NCBI GenBank assembly: GCA_003222395.1 | Contig: QHWB01000054.1 | Coordinates: 7,032 to 71,031, forward strand | Direction: 5' to 3' | DNA: 64,000 bases | From: Acidobacteriota bacterium | Lineage (GTDB): Bacteria; Acidobacteriota; Vicinamibacteria; Vicinamibacterales; CAVVIG01 | Shown here: positions 16,663-25,357 of the stretch, piece by piece | How the letters are laid out: each line of letters opens with the position of its first letter | How positions within the stretch are numbered: the first letter of the stretch is position 1 | Notes under the pieces: model-generated | What the model was told of the DNA's origin: nothing | What the model saw: only the letters and a program-made list of their open reading frames with translations | Database searches by the model: none | Program-made: the position numbers and the translations under genes

Positions 16663-18303
16663 GTGCAGGAACTCTTCGTCCGAACGCTGTCGCAGGGGCT
16701 TCAGGCCTTCATGCCCGTCGCCGTGTACCTTTCGTACGCGCGCAGCAGCGGCCGCCGCGATCGCGTCGCCCCGGTGCGACTGGGTCTCGTCGCCGCCCTG
16801 CCGCTGACGTTCCTGGCCGGCTCTCTTTTTCAGTCGTCCGCGCGCCAGTCGCAGTGGGAAGCGGTCTTGGCGGCGTCCGCGCTCATCGCCGCATGGCAGG
16901 CCGCGCGTTTGACGGGCGCGATCCTCGCCGCCGCCGCAGTGCTCGTCGTCGTGCGCCAGACGATGGAAATCGACGTCGTGCTGCGGGCGGCGTTCACGCT
17001 CGGATCGCGCGATGCGATCGTCTCGTCCGTCGGCGCCGCTGCGACCGCCGCCTTCGCCGCGTTCGCATGGGGACGCGCTGTCGAGCGCCTGCCGGCGGCC
17101 GGTCGGCGGCGTGCAATTGCCGCCTGTGCATCGCTCTTCGTGGTCCAGGCGTCGATCTACACGTTGCACGAACTCGCGGAAGCTCGTCTGCTGCCATGGA
17201 GCGAGACGCTGCACGCCGCGAGCGAGCCGTACGGACCGGAAGGTCTTTACGGACGTGGACTGAGCGTCGCGCTGGTCGTCGTGCCGTTCGCGTTTGCCGC
17301 CATCGGGCCGATTCGCATCCGGCGGCGCGTCGTGGCGGCGGTCGCCCTTGCGTCAGCCGCGGTTCTCTTCGCCGCCGTTGCCCAGAGAGTTGCCGCGAGA
17401 TCGCCGGGCGCCACGCCGCACCCGCCGGCGGTGCCGGCGATCGCCGCGTCGCCGCACCTGCTGTTTCGGCACACCGGCCTCGATGCGAGCTACAGCGCGA
17501 TGAGCCTCGCGCCGCTGGAACGCCCGTCCGCACGCGTCGCCACGTCGCTCGAATGCGATCGCGTCTCGTTCGGCGACGGCCGCGGCATCTGCCTGCAGTC
17601 GGACCGCGGCGTGTTCACGACCTACCGCGCCGTCATCTTCGATCGCAACTTCGCGAAGATCGGTACGTTGAAGCTCGAAGGCAGTCCGAGCCGCACGCGG
17701 GTGTCGCCGGACGGCCGCGTCGGCGCCGTCACCGTATTCCTCGCCGGTCACGGCTACAACGCGACGGGATTCTCCACCAGGACGAGCCTCATCGACATGT
17801 CGACCGGCGAGGAGCTGGGAGACCTCGAGCAGTTCACGGCATGGCGCGACGGCGCGCGGTACACTGCGCGCGACATCAATCTCTGGGGAGTGACGTTCGG
17901 GCAGAACAGCAACGTCTTCTTTGCGACGCTCGGCAGCCAGAACAAGAACTATCTCGTCAGGGGCGATCTTGGACTTCGCAAGCTCACGTTCGTCCACAAC
18001 GACGTCGAGTGCCCATCGCTCTCGCCCGACGAGAAGTCGATCGTCTTCAAGCGTCGTGTGGCGCCGCGGCCCGATGCCTGGCGTCTCTACGTCCTCGACG
18101 TGAAGAGCATGAGCGATCGGCCGCTCGACGCCGAATCGCGGTACGTCGACGATCAGGTCGAATGGCTCGACAACGACCACGTCCTCTACGCCATCCAGCG
18201 GCCTTCATCGGCGGCATCCGACGTCTGGGTCGCGCCGACCGACGGCAGCGGGCCGTCGCGTCTGTTCCTTTCCGAGGCCAGCTCGCCAATCGTCGTCCGC
18301 TGA
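16663..18303 (+). CDS. polytopic membrane protein fused to a TolB-like beta-propeller
   Basis: The 546 residues start at GTG with no clear Shine-Dalgarno. The first about 255 contain some seven hydrophobic segments and begin LSQGLQAFMPVAVYLSYARS. This resembles the start of FTR1-type iron permeases, but the usual REGLE iron motif reads SQGLQ and the second one is not found. After a Pro-rich linker (about residue 265) the remainder has repeated blade-like blocks (RTRVSPDGRVGAVTVF, CPSLSPDEKSIVFKR, DQVEWLDNDHVLYAI), as in WD40-like PD40/TolB propellers, presumably outside the membrane. Co-location with a di-haem cytochrome suggests metal or redox function, but transport of iron would need ligands other than REGLE. 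Confidence 0.65.
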   Translation: MQELFVRTLSQGLQAFMPVAVYLSYARSSGRRDRVAPVRLGLVAALPLTFLAGSLFQSSARQSQWEAVLAASALIAAWQAARLTGAILAAAAVLVVVRQTMEIDVVLRAAFTLGSRDAIVSSVGAAATAAFAAFAWGRAVERLPAAGRRRAIAACASLFVVQASIYTLHELAEARLLPWSETLHAASEPYGPEGLYGRGLSVALVVVPFAFAAIGPIRIRRRVVAAVALASAAVLFAAVAQRVAARSPGATPHPPAVPAIAASPHLLFRHTGLDASYSAMSLAPLERPSARVATSLECDRVSFGDGRGICLQSDRGVFTTYRAVIFDRNFAKIGTLKLEGSPSRTRVSPDGRVGAVTVFLAGHGYNATGFSTRTSLIDMSTGEELGDLEQFTAWRDGARYTARDINLWGVTFGQNSNVFFATLGSQNKNYLVRGDLGLRKLTFVHNDVECPSLSPDEKSIVFKRRVAPRPDAWRLYVLDVKSMSDRPLDAESRYVDDQVEWLDNDHVLYAIQRPSSAASDVWVAPTDGSGPSRLFLSEASSPIVVR

Positions 18304-18341
18304 CAGACTCGCTCGCGCTGAGCGCCTGCGGCCCGAGCGAG

Positions 18342-18361
18342 GCGGCGGAGCGAACCGCCGC
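18342..18361 (+). terminator. GC-rich hairpin downstream of the membrane/propeller gene
   Basis: GCGGCGG, a 6-base loop AGCGAA and CCGCCGC give a perfect 7-bp stem about 40 bases after the stop. No T-run follows, so intrinsic termination is uncertain; it may be part of a dispersed repeat. Confidence 0.3.
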
Positions 18362-18625
18362 GAAGGCGGGCGTCGCCGAGTGAGAGCGAGCGGGGGCCCC
18401 GCAAGCATAAGAAAGGAGTCGGTTTCGATTCCGAGGCGTGCACTGAAGCGCTCATCCTTACGAGGATGAGCCACAACCCGACGATTACATGCCGGACAGG
18501 ATCCTCCCGCGGCCGCATCGCGCTCGCGATCGGCGGCTTTCTCCTCTCATGACGGGCCTCGGCGCTGCCGCGGCCGCGTATGTTTTCCACGATCGCGTCG
18601 CGCAGCTATCGGTTGGTAGGCTATC

Positions 18626-18653
18626 AACCAGCAACCAGCAGCCGACAACCAGC
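18626..18653. repeat. short heptamer array, AACCAGC type
   Basis: Four consecutive 7-base units: AACCAGC, AACCAGC, AGCCGAC, AACCAGC. A second, different heptamer array lies at 51843. It falls inside debris of the subtilase pseudogene. Confidence 0.6.
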
Positions 18654-18689
18654 AAGACTCTCGTGAAGCTCCGCCGTCCGCTGACGGAG

Positions 18690-19266
18690 CCAGGCACGCG
18701 CTGTTCACCTTCAATCGCGACGCCGATGACGTCGAAGCAGCTGACCGGCGTGCTTCACCATTTGCATTCGCGCTCCAGGGACGTGGATCAGCTGATCTCG
18801 CTGCTGCGGTTCCATGACGCGGTCGAGTTCGAGCCCGAACTACGTCGTGCACGCGGATTCCAGGCCGAAGCCACGCCAACCGATCCGCAGTTCGGCACTC
18901 CCTGGGCATGCCGGCCATTCACGCGCCGTCGGCGTGGGACGTCACGCGCGGATCGCGCGCGAACGTCGGGGCGTCATCGATAACCGGCATCGACTACACA
19001 CACGCGGATCTCGCCGCGAACGTCTGGAAGGCGGCCACTGCGTTCACGGTGACGATCGGCGGCGCGGCGATCACATGCGCTGCGGGCTCGCTCGATCACG
19101 GCACGCACGTCTTCGGGACGATTGCGGCCGTCGGCAACAACGGCGCCGACAAAGTGAAGGCCGCATCGCTTGACAATCTGCAACGACCTGCAACTACGTC
19201 GTGACTGCGGTGAATGGCAGCGGCGAGGGCGCGTGGCCGCACAAGGCGGGCGCTGCGGCGAGATGA
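18690..19266 (+). pseudogene. subtilisin-like (S8) protease remnant
   Basis: Fragments in shifting frames: SPNYVVHADS, a piece of TPTDPQFGTPWA, then (18908-19204) INAPSAWDVTRGSR-like sequence, TGIDYTHADLAANVWKA, FTVTIGGAAITCAAG and DHGTHVFGTIAAVGNNG. The catalytic Asp region (TGIDYTH) and the His block (HGTHV) are kept, but the segment between is shortened and nothing corresponds to the Ser domain. The last piece (YVVTAVNGSGEG) looks like the end of a fibronectin III domain, so most of the protease has been deleted. Confidence 0.65.
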
Positions 19267-19291
19267 ATTCGGCGCGGTAAGGCCGAGGTCG

Positions 19292-19660
19292 TTACATCGG
19301 CCGTATCGCAAACGTTCGAGAGACGAGCGACAGCAGTTCAGACGCGCTGATAGGCGCAACAGCACAGGCGGCGCCGAACGATCTGGCTTCAGCCTGAAGT
19401 ACAGGATCGTTGGCGTCGGCGGTGACAATGGCGGCCATTTCGGGATGATCGAACCGCCCGCGCAAGACGAGTTGCAGTCCGTTGAAGAGGCCCAGACGCT
19501 CTGCCGCGATGAGCAGATCGGGCGGCTGCGCGGCCAGCCGTTCGCGTGCGGCCTCGAACGTCGTCGCAGTCGTGACGGCGTAGCCTGCCCCTGCCAGCGG
19601 TTTCGCGAGCCGCGCCACAGCCGTCGGTCGTTGATCGACGATCAGGATCGAGTACGCCAC
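19292..19660 (-). CDS. degenerate stand-alone receiver-domain protein
   Basis: The 122 residues from GTG cover one response-regulator receiver domain and nothing else. Compared with its neighbour at 19797, the segment DVLLTDLRLGAFNGLQL reads DLLIAAERLGLFNGLQL, so the phospho-acceptor Asp is Ala53. The acidic pair near residue 10 is D-Q instead of D-D, and the KPF block reads APIS. It cannot be phosphorylated in the usual way. The shared LG.FNGLQL motif shows that the two are paralogues. It may act as a phosphorylation-independent partner or be decaying; the frame is intact. Confidence 0.65.
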   Translation of the reverse strand: MAYSILIVDQRPTAVARLAKPLAGAGYAVTTATTFEAARERLAAQPPDLLIAAERLGLFNGLQLVLRGRFDHPEMAAIVTADANDPVLQAEARSFGAACAVAPISASELLSLVSRTFAIRPM

Positions 19661-19796
19661 GCCGACACCACAGTAACTCCACGGCCAACGCAGCGTTTTT
19701 CTGACGCGGCACTAATCTGAACAATGCAAACCGCATACGATCCCAAACCAGTCGAGCGGGTGCTCGGCAGCAGCTTCTCCAGCCAGACGACTGTGT

Positions 19797-20180
19797 TCAG
19801 GTGTGTTCCTGTATTGTGTCGCCGTTCGTCAATTCCAACAGCTGGGTCAGCGAGAACGGCTTCATCAGGTAATGCGCGCCACAGCGCGCCGCCTCGTCGC
19901 GGAGCGTCGCGTCATCGAACGCCGACATCACGACGGCAATCGTTTCCGGACTCTGCGCTCGGGCCAGGATGACGAGCTGCAGCCCGTTGAAGGCGCCGAG
20001 CCGCAAGTCGGTCAACAGCACATCGGGCGGCGACGTCGTCAGCTGATGCTTCCCCTGTTCGAAGGTTTCGCAGGGGACGACGGCGTAGCCGGCGCGTGTG
20101 AGCCAGTGCGTCATCAGCCGCAGCACAGCCTCATCGTCGTCGACAACGAGCGCTCTCTTGCCGATAGGTACTGTGCTCAT
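19797..20180 (-). CDS. stand-alone response-regulator receiver domain
   Basis: The 127 residues from ATG 20180 (MSTVPIGKRALVVDDDE) form a complete receiver: acidic residues D14-D15, phospho-acceptor D58 in LLTDLRLG, and K107 in YLMKPFS. An upstream GTG-type start would add 14 residues without features. There is no output domain, so it must signal through protein contacts, as CheY- or DivK-like proteins do. It lies just downstream of the giant secreted protein on the same strand and upstream of the degenerate paralogue. The cognate kinase is not in the window. Confidence 0.75.
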   Translation of the reverse strand: MSTVPIGKRALVVDDDEAVLRLMTHWLTRAGYAVVPCETFEQGKHQLTTSPPDVLLTDLRLGAFNGLQLVILARAQSPETIAVVMSAFDDATLRDEAARCGAHYLMKPFSLTQLLELTNGDTIQEHT

Positions 20181-20246
20181 CGCGACAATATCGCTATGCG
20201 GATGCAATCGTATTGCCGTCACTTGCCGTCCCTCAGCGCCCAGGCC

Positions 20247-23200
20247 CTACGTGCCCGGCACCGGAAGAATTTCACAGATCGCCAGGTTGAATCTATCGCT
20301 CGTCGGTGCCGTGTCGTTGATCGTCACGTTCGTGCCAGCCAGCGGCGTCGGTGCGTTCTGACGCTGGACCCAGTACGTGTCGCCGACTGGCGGCATGTAC
20401 TGGTGCACGAGCGTCTGGTTCGCGCCGACGATTCGAGCAATCGCATTGTCGTAGTCGTTGCCCGCGCCCATCACCCAGGAGTTGTTGCGCGTCGTGGCGA
20501 GCGACGCGGATGGCGCGCCTGAGATCGAGTTCGAGGTCGCGATCGCGCCGATCGCGCCCGAACCGTTCGTGCCTGACGTATCCACGCCCGAGAAGCTCAT
20601 GACGGTCAGCATCGAATCGACCGACTGCGAGAGCGTCGCGGTCACGGTGACGTTCGTGAGCGTCGAGGGGGCGAAGGCGCGCCACACCTCGGACGTTCCC
20701 GACTGGATGTTGCTGCGCACGACGAGCTGCCACGTCAGCCCGGCGCCGGTGACGTTGGTTACCGTCGTGTTCGCGCCCGACAGATAGTCGGCCACGACGA
20801 ACGCCAGCACCAGCTCGTTCGCCGATGTCGTCGAGAACGCGGGCGACGCCACCGTCGTGGCCGATGTCGGCTGATCCCTCGAAACGTTCGCGTCGATCTT
20901 GATCCCGCTCGGCGGCGGCGCAGTCGCGATCGTGAAATTGACGCCGGTCACGTTGGCGCCGCTCGCGGTCACCGACTGACTCGCCGGCGTGAACACGAAG
21001 CCGCTCTTCGACGGCGTCACCGTGTATGTGCCGTTGTTCAACCCGGTGAACGTGAAGTTGCCCGACGCGTCGGCCGTCGTCGTTCCCGATCCAGCGCCGC
21101 TGAGCGTCAACGTCGTGGCGCTGCCATTGGCTGACGGGCTGACCGTTCCGGACACGCTCCAGGTCGGCAGCGCGGCCGCCGTGAAATTCACCGCGCCGAC
21201 GTTCGCGCCGTTCACCACGACGGTCTGACTCGTCGGGCTGAACGAGAAGCCGCTCTTCGACGGCGTTACGGTGTACGTCCCGTTGGGCCGTCCTGTGAAC
21301 GTGAAGTTGCCTGACGCATCGGCCGTCGCCGTACCGGTGCCGGCGCCGCTGAGCGTCAACGTGGTGTTTGCGCCGCTGGCTGACGGACTGACCGTCCCGG
21401 AGATGTTCCACGTTGGCACCGGCGCGGCGGTGAAGTTGACGGCGGTCACGTTCGCGCCGCTCACCGTCACGGACTGACTCGCCGGGCTGAAGGTGAAGCC
21501 GGTCTTCGACGGCGTCACCGTGTAAGTGCCGTTCGCCAATCCGGTGAACGTGAAGTTGCCGGCCGCGTCTGCGGTAACCGTTCCCGTTGCCGCGCCGCTC
21601 AGCGCCAGCGTCGTGCCGACGCCGCTCGCCGCCGGTGTGACCGCTCCCGAGACCGTCCACGTCGGCGTCCCTGGCGGCAGGATTTCGCAGATCGTCAGGT
21701 TGTAGCGATCGGCGGTCGGCGCGGTGTCGTTGATCGTGACCGTCGTGCCGCTGGCGGCGACCGGGCTCGTGGTGCGCTGCACCCAGGCGGTGATGACGTT
21801 CGTTGCCGCATACTGGTGCACCATCGTCTGATTGGCGCCCAGCGTGCGGGCCGGTCCCGCATCCCAGTCCAGACCGACGCCGAACACGAACGAGTTGGCG
21901 CGCGTCGACACCAGCGAGGCCGTCGGCGCGCCGGTCGCGGCGCTGCCGGAGCCGGTGGCGCCAACGGCGCCCGAACCGTTCGTGCCGGTCGTGTCGACGC
22001 CGGCAAAGCTGACGACGGTCAGCGACGCCGCGGCGCCCTGCGTGAGCGTCGCCGTCACCGACGCGCCACTCAGCGTCGACGCGCTGAACGCGCGCCAGAT
22101 CTCGCTGTCGCCGCGCTGCGTGTTCGTGCGCCTCACGAGCGTCCACGTCAGTCCGCCGCCTGTGACGCCGCTCACGGTATTGCCCGCCGTCCGGTCGTCG
22201 GCACCGACGAAGGCGACCAGCAGCTCGCTGGCGCCGTTGGTCGAGAAGGTCGGCGAGGTGATCGTCGTCGTGGTCGTCGATTTGTCGGTGAACACGTTGA
22301 CGTCGAGCGTCGGGGCGCCGTTGCCGATGGTCACGGTGACGTTCGCCGACGTCGCGACGTTGCCGGCGGCGTCGCGGGCGCGCGCCGCGAGCGTGTGTGC
22401 GCCGTTGGCCGTGGTCATCGAATTCCACGACATCGTGAACGGCGAAGTGAGCACCTCGGCGCCCAGCGCGGCGCCGTCGAGCAGGAACTGCACACCGGCC
22501 ACGCCGTTGTTGTCCGATGCGTTCGCCGACACGGTGACGCCAGTGCCCGACACGATGGCGTTGTTGACGGGCGCCGTCATCGACACCGTCGGCGGCGTGA
22601 CGTCGGGGTTGTTCACGGTCACCGTCACCGGCGCGGATGTCGTCGTATTGGCCGACGGATCGCGGACGACCGCCGTCAGCGTGTGGCTGCCGTTGCCGAT
22701 CGTGGTCGAGTTCCAGTTGATCGTGTACGGCGCGGCCGTATCTTCTGCGCCCAGATTGGCGCCATCCAGCTTGAACTGCACGCCGACGACGCTGACGTTG
22801 TCGGCAGCCGTGGCGGAAACCGCAACGGTGCCGTTCACGGTCACGCCGCCGGCCGGCGCCGTGATTGAGACGGTCGGCGGCGTCGTGTCGACAGGGCCGA
22901 GCACCACGTCGACCCACGTGTTCTCCGACTCGAAGCTCTGAGTCGGGAACGCCGTCGCGCCGTAGATGAAGACACCGTTGGGGCCGTCGACGCCGCTGCG
23001 GAGCGCATGCAGCGGTCCCATGTCGGTGCCCGATCGGCCGAAGTAGAAGTCGTCGACCGAGTAGTGTCCGGCGTTCGTGTGATAGGACGCGACGTAGGTC
23101 GTGTTCGCGACAATCGAGATCGGCGTCGCGAAGCTCGCCTGCTGCCATCCCGACGCGGTCTCGTTCGAGAACGTCAGGCTGCCGAGCAGCGTGCCGTCGC

Positions 23201-25259
23201 TCGCCCAGAGATGTCCCGTGTGCGTCCCGGTGTTGGCCGGCGCCTTGTAGAAGCGGATCCCGGTGATCTGTCCGTTGACGTCCGATCGGAACTTCACGCC
23301 TTCCTCGATGGCGTTCGCGTCGGCCGAATCAATGTCCCACGGCCCGAAGGCGTCGTCCCAGATGCTGCACGGACAGTTGACCGGCCCGACCGTCACCGTC
23401 GTCTGTGTGACCGGTTGCTCGAGGTTGCCGGTATCGTCGACGGCGCGGCTGAGGATGTTTGCGGTGCCGGTCGCGTTGGGCCGCCAGCTATACGACCAGT
23501 TGCTCGTGCCGCTCGCCGGATGCCACGTCGCCCCACCGTCCACCGACGCCTCGACGCCGCCGACCACGCCGCCGCCGCCATCGGCCGCCGTACCTGTGAT
23601 CGCGACGCGCGTGCCGGCCGCAATGACCGCGCCGGCCGCTGGCGAGGCGATCGCTGATGTCGGCGCCGTCGAATCGCTGCTCGGCAAAGCGGGGAACAGT
23701 CCTGCCTGCCTCGTCTGCGGCTGAACGCCCATGTCGCCGAGCAGATTCATCGTCGCCTGCTGAACGATCGGATCGGCGGTGCTCGACCCGGTGTCCGGGC
23801 CGATGTCGTGGTTCGGGTCGAGACCCCACGCCCACTGCACGGTGCCCGCGCCAAACACGAGCGCGCCGCTGGCGTGTCGGTACAGCGTCATGTGGTGCGT
23901 CACCGTCGCCGAGTGATACGTGTTGCCGAAGTCGACCAGGTGATTGTCGGTAATCGGCACGCTCGTCGAAGACAGCTGCATCGAGCCGGCAGGACGGAAT
24001 CCGTTGTCGATGTCCTCGTCCCACTCGTAACCGAGCGTCTGATCCGCGAGTGTCGCCGTTTGTCCCGGCTGCAGCTGCGCGACCGCCGTATTACGCCAGA
24101 ACCGCAGGCTCGCGTACGTGGACGGCACTGTAATGGCGGCCGAACCGCGGTTGATCGTGAAGAGCTGACCGCTCAGCGCGTTCTCAGGCTTGCCGCCATC
24201 GGCGGGCGGACTGAGCCGCAGATCGCGCCAGGTGCCGGTCCACGTGGGCGGATCGGCCGAATCGATCGCGCTGCCCGCAATCGTTTCCTTGTAGCAGACG
24301 AGCGTCCGGAACGGCGTGCCCGATCCGTCGATGCTCGTTTCCCACCGCGTCTTCCAGAAAATTTCGTTGCCGCTGAAGAACGCGAGGTGGACGCCGGCTG
24401 CCCGCGCGGCTTCGACGCTTGCGCGCTGCTCGGCGGACCAGTACTCGTCGTGGCCGACGGAGAGGAGCGCCCTGTGGTTCCTGATCAACGCGCCGCTGCG
24501 CGCCGTGTCGATACCGGTGAAATAGGTGACGTCGTAGCCGTTGGCCTCGAGCCACCGCAGCATCGGATATTCGGTCGAGAAGAGCCAGTCGGAGGGACCG
24601 AAGCCGCCGGTCTGTCCGCGCGTGCTGAACGGACGGTTGTAGCTCACCTTGAACGCGCGCTGCGGGCTGCCCAGGTACAGGCTGAAGCCGCCGTACTGGT
24701 TGTACGCCTGCCACGTCGTGTCGGACGTCTGGAACAACACGTCCGACGTGCTCGCGTCGTCGCGGACGATGAACACGATGTGGCTGGAGCCGCCGGTGTC
24801 GGAGCGGACCGATTTCGCGACGTAAATCCCCGACACCGCGGTGGCGGGAACGGCCCACGACGCCGTCTCGCTCCAGTTCCCGCAGTCGACGAGAAACGTC
24901 GTGTTGTTGGTGAGACAGGCCGGCTGGCTCTGGCCCGACACGGTCGGGATTGTCGCCACTTTGCGCGCGCCGAGGCCTGCGTAGTAGCCGAGTCGATAGA
25001 CGTCGATGCGGAACGTGGCCGCCGTCGTGTTGATCTTGAAATGGACGGTTCCGCCGCGGTTCACGCTGATGTCGGTCGCGAATCCCTGAATGCTCGCGTC
25101 GCCGGCGCCGGTGATGTCCCACTCGGACGATGGATTGCCGGGCAGATTGTTCTCGCACACGACGGCATTCGATCCGCACGACTGCGCGTGCGGATCGGGC
25201 CCCGTGCCGATCGCGATCCCGGCGGCAACCAGAAAGAGGAGGACGAGTCGTTTCAGCAT
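20247..25259 (-). CDS. giant secreted modular protein with N,N-dimethylformamidase-beta-like, DUF4082 and Ig-like domains
   Basis: A protein of 1,670 residues with a signal peptide (MLKRLVLLFLVAAGIAIG). Residues about 45-540 resemble the C-terminal domain of the N,N-dimethylformamidase beta subunit (VYRLGYYAGLGARKV, LLSVGHDEYWSAEQR, AFFSGNEIFWKTRWE, WAWGLD). An Ig-like segment is followed by a DUF4082 domain at about 630-785 (DDAFGPWDIDSADANAIEEG). Two Ig-like repeats follow (DTTPPTVSITAPAGG, DVTPPTVSMTAPVNN), then a 215-residue module (SELLVAFVGADD.., ..RYNLTICEILP), three 83-residue repeats, and a second copy of the same module to the end. There is no C-terminal sorting signal; the small gene upstream is translationally linked (ATGCTGA overlap). 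In relatives this arrangement accompanies exopolysaccharide loci. Hydrolase activity is not established. Confidence 0.75.
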   Translation of the reverse strand: MLKRLVLLFLVAAGIAIGTGPDPHAQSCGSNAVVCENNLPGNPSSEWDITGAGDASIQGFATDISVNRGGTVHFKINTTAATFRIDVYRLGYYAGLGARKVATIPTVSGQSQPACLTNNTTFLVDCGNWSETASWAVPATAVSGIYVAKSVRSDTGGSSHIVFIVRDDASTSDVLFQTSDTTWQAYNQYGGFSLYLGSPQRAFKVSYNRPFSTRGQTGGFGPSDWLFSTEYPMLRWLEANGYDVTYFTGIDTARSGALIRNHRALLSVGHDEYWSAEQRASVEAARAAGVHLAFFSGNEIFWKTRWETSIDGSGTPFRTLVCYKETIAGSAIDSADPPTWTGTWRDLRLSPPADGGKPENALSGQLFTINRGSAAITVPSTYASLRFWRNTAVAQLQPGQTATLADQTLGYEWDEDIDNGFRPAGSMQLSSTSVPITDNHLVDFGNTYHSATVTHHMTLYRHASGALVFGAGTVQWAWGLDPNHDIGPDTGSSTADPIVQQATMNLLGDMGVQPQTRQAGLFPALPSSDSTAPTSAIASPAAGAVIAAGTRVAITGTAADGGGGVVGGVEASVDGGATWHPASGTSNWSYSWRPNATGTANILSRAVDDTGNLEQPVTQTTVTVGPVNCPCSIWDDAFGPWDIDSADANAIEEGVKFRSDVNGQITGIRFYKAPANTGTHTGHLWASDGTLLGSLTFSNETASGWQQASFATPISIVANTTYVASYHTNAGHYSVDDFYFGRSGTDMGPLHALRSGVDGPNGVFIYGATAFPTQSFESENTWVDVVLGPVDTTPPTVSITAPAGGVTVNGTVAVSATAADNVSVVGVQFKLDGANLGAEDTAAPYTINWNSTTIGNGSHTLTAVVRDPSANTTTSAPVTVTVNNPDVTPPTVSMTAPVNNAIVSGTGVTVSANASDNNGVAGVQFLLDGAALGAEVLTSPFTMSWNSMTTANGAHTLAARARDAAGNVATSANVTVTIGNGAPTLDVNVFTDKSTTTTTITSPTFSTNGASELLVAFVGADDRTAGNTVSGVTGGGLTWTLVRRTNTQRGDSEIWRAFSASTLSGASVTATLTQGAAASLTVVSFAGVDTTGTNGSGAVGATGSGSAATGAPTASLVSTRANSFVFGVGLDWDAGPARTLGANQTMVHQYAATNVITAWVQRTTSPVAASGTTVTINDTAPTADRYNLTICEILPPGTPTWTVSGAVTPAASGVGTTLALSGAATGTVTADAAGNFTFTGLANGTYTVTPSKTGFTFSPASQSVTVSGANVTAVNFTAAPVPTWNISGTVSPSASGANTTLTLSGAGTGTATADASGNFTFTGRPNGTYTVTPSKSGFSFSPTSQTVVVNGANVGAVNFTAAALPTWSVSGTVSPSANGSATTLTLSGAGSGTTTADASGNFTFTGLNNGTYTVTPSKSGFVFTPASQSVTASGANVTGVNFTIATAPPPSGIKIDANVSRDQPTSATTVASPAFSTTSANELVLAFVVADYLSGANTTVTNVTGAGLTWQLVVRSNIQSGTSEVWRAFAPSTLTNVTVTATLSQSVDSMLTVMSFSGVDTSGTNGSGAIGAIATSNSISGAPSASLATTRNNSWVMGAGNDYDNAIARIVGANQTLVHQYMPPVGDTYWVQRQNAPTPLAGTNVTINDTAPTSDRFNLAICEILPVPGT
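20907..21656 (-). repeat. three tandem 83-residue carboxypeptidase-regulatory-like repeats
   Basis: Each unit reads W.(V/I)SG.V.P.A.G..TTL.LSGA.TGT..ADA.GNFTFTG, then NGTYTVTPSK.GF.F.P.SQ.V and NFT. The units are nearly identical at protein level and clearly similar in DNA, pointing to recent tandem duplication or gene conversion. The fold expected is a transthyretin-like beta sandwich acting as spacer. Confidence 0.7.
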
Positions 25260-25357
25260 GATTTCTTTCGCCGTACCTGGTTCGAGAGGAACACGAACCC
25301 CACACCAAGGGCGAAGAGGCTGCCCGGCTCCGAGATGAGATCGAAGAGAAGTTTCAT
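25253..25357 (-). CDS. 34-residue micro-protein resembling an isolated PEP-CTERM sorting signal
   Basis: From the ATG at 25357 the peptide is a short N terminus, then SEPGSLFALGVGFVFLSNQ and an RRKK end. E-P-G-S, a hydrophobic helix of about 15 residues and a basic tail is the arrangement of the PEP-CTERM signal recognised by exosortases, but here it forms the whole protein. Its TGA overlaps the ATG of the giant secreted protein (ATGCTGA), so the two are translated from one message and probably coupled. A longer frame upstream exists but has no features. A leader peptide with chance similarity is the alternative. Confidence 0.5.
   Translation of the reverse strand: MKLLFDLISEPGSLFALGVGFVFLSNQVRRKKSC

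Noticed and set aside
16623-18383. A long plus-strand frame overlapping the membrane/propeller gene
   Set aside because: It is Arg-rich and featureless, as expected for a shadow frame in high-GC DNA, and the overlapping frame has clear membrane and propeller features.
20293-23148. A 950-codon frame antisense-register to the giant secreted protein's Ig region
   Set aside because: Its composition (Arg, His, Asp repeats) is the shadow of the repeated Ig and spacer modules; it has no start context and no domain.
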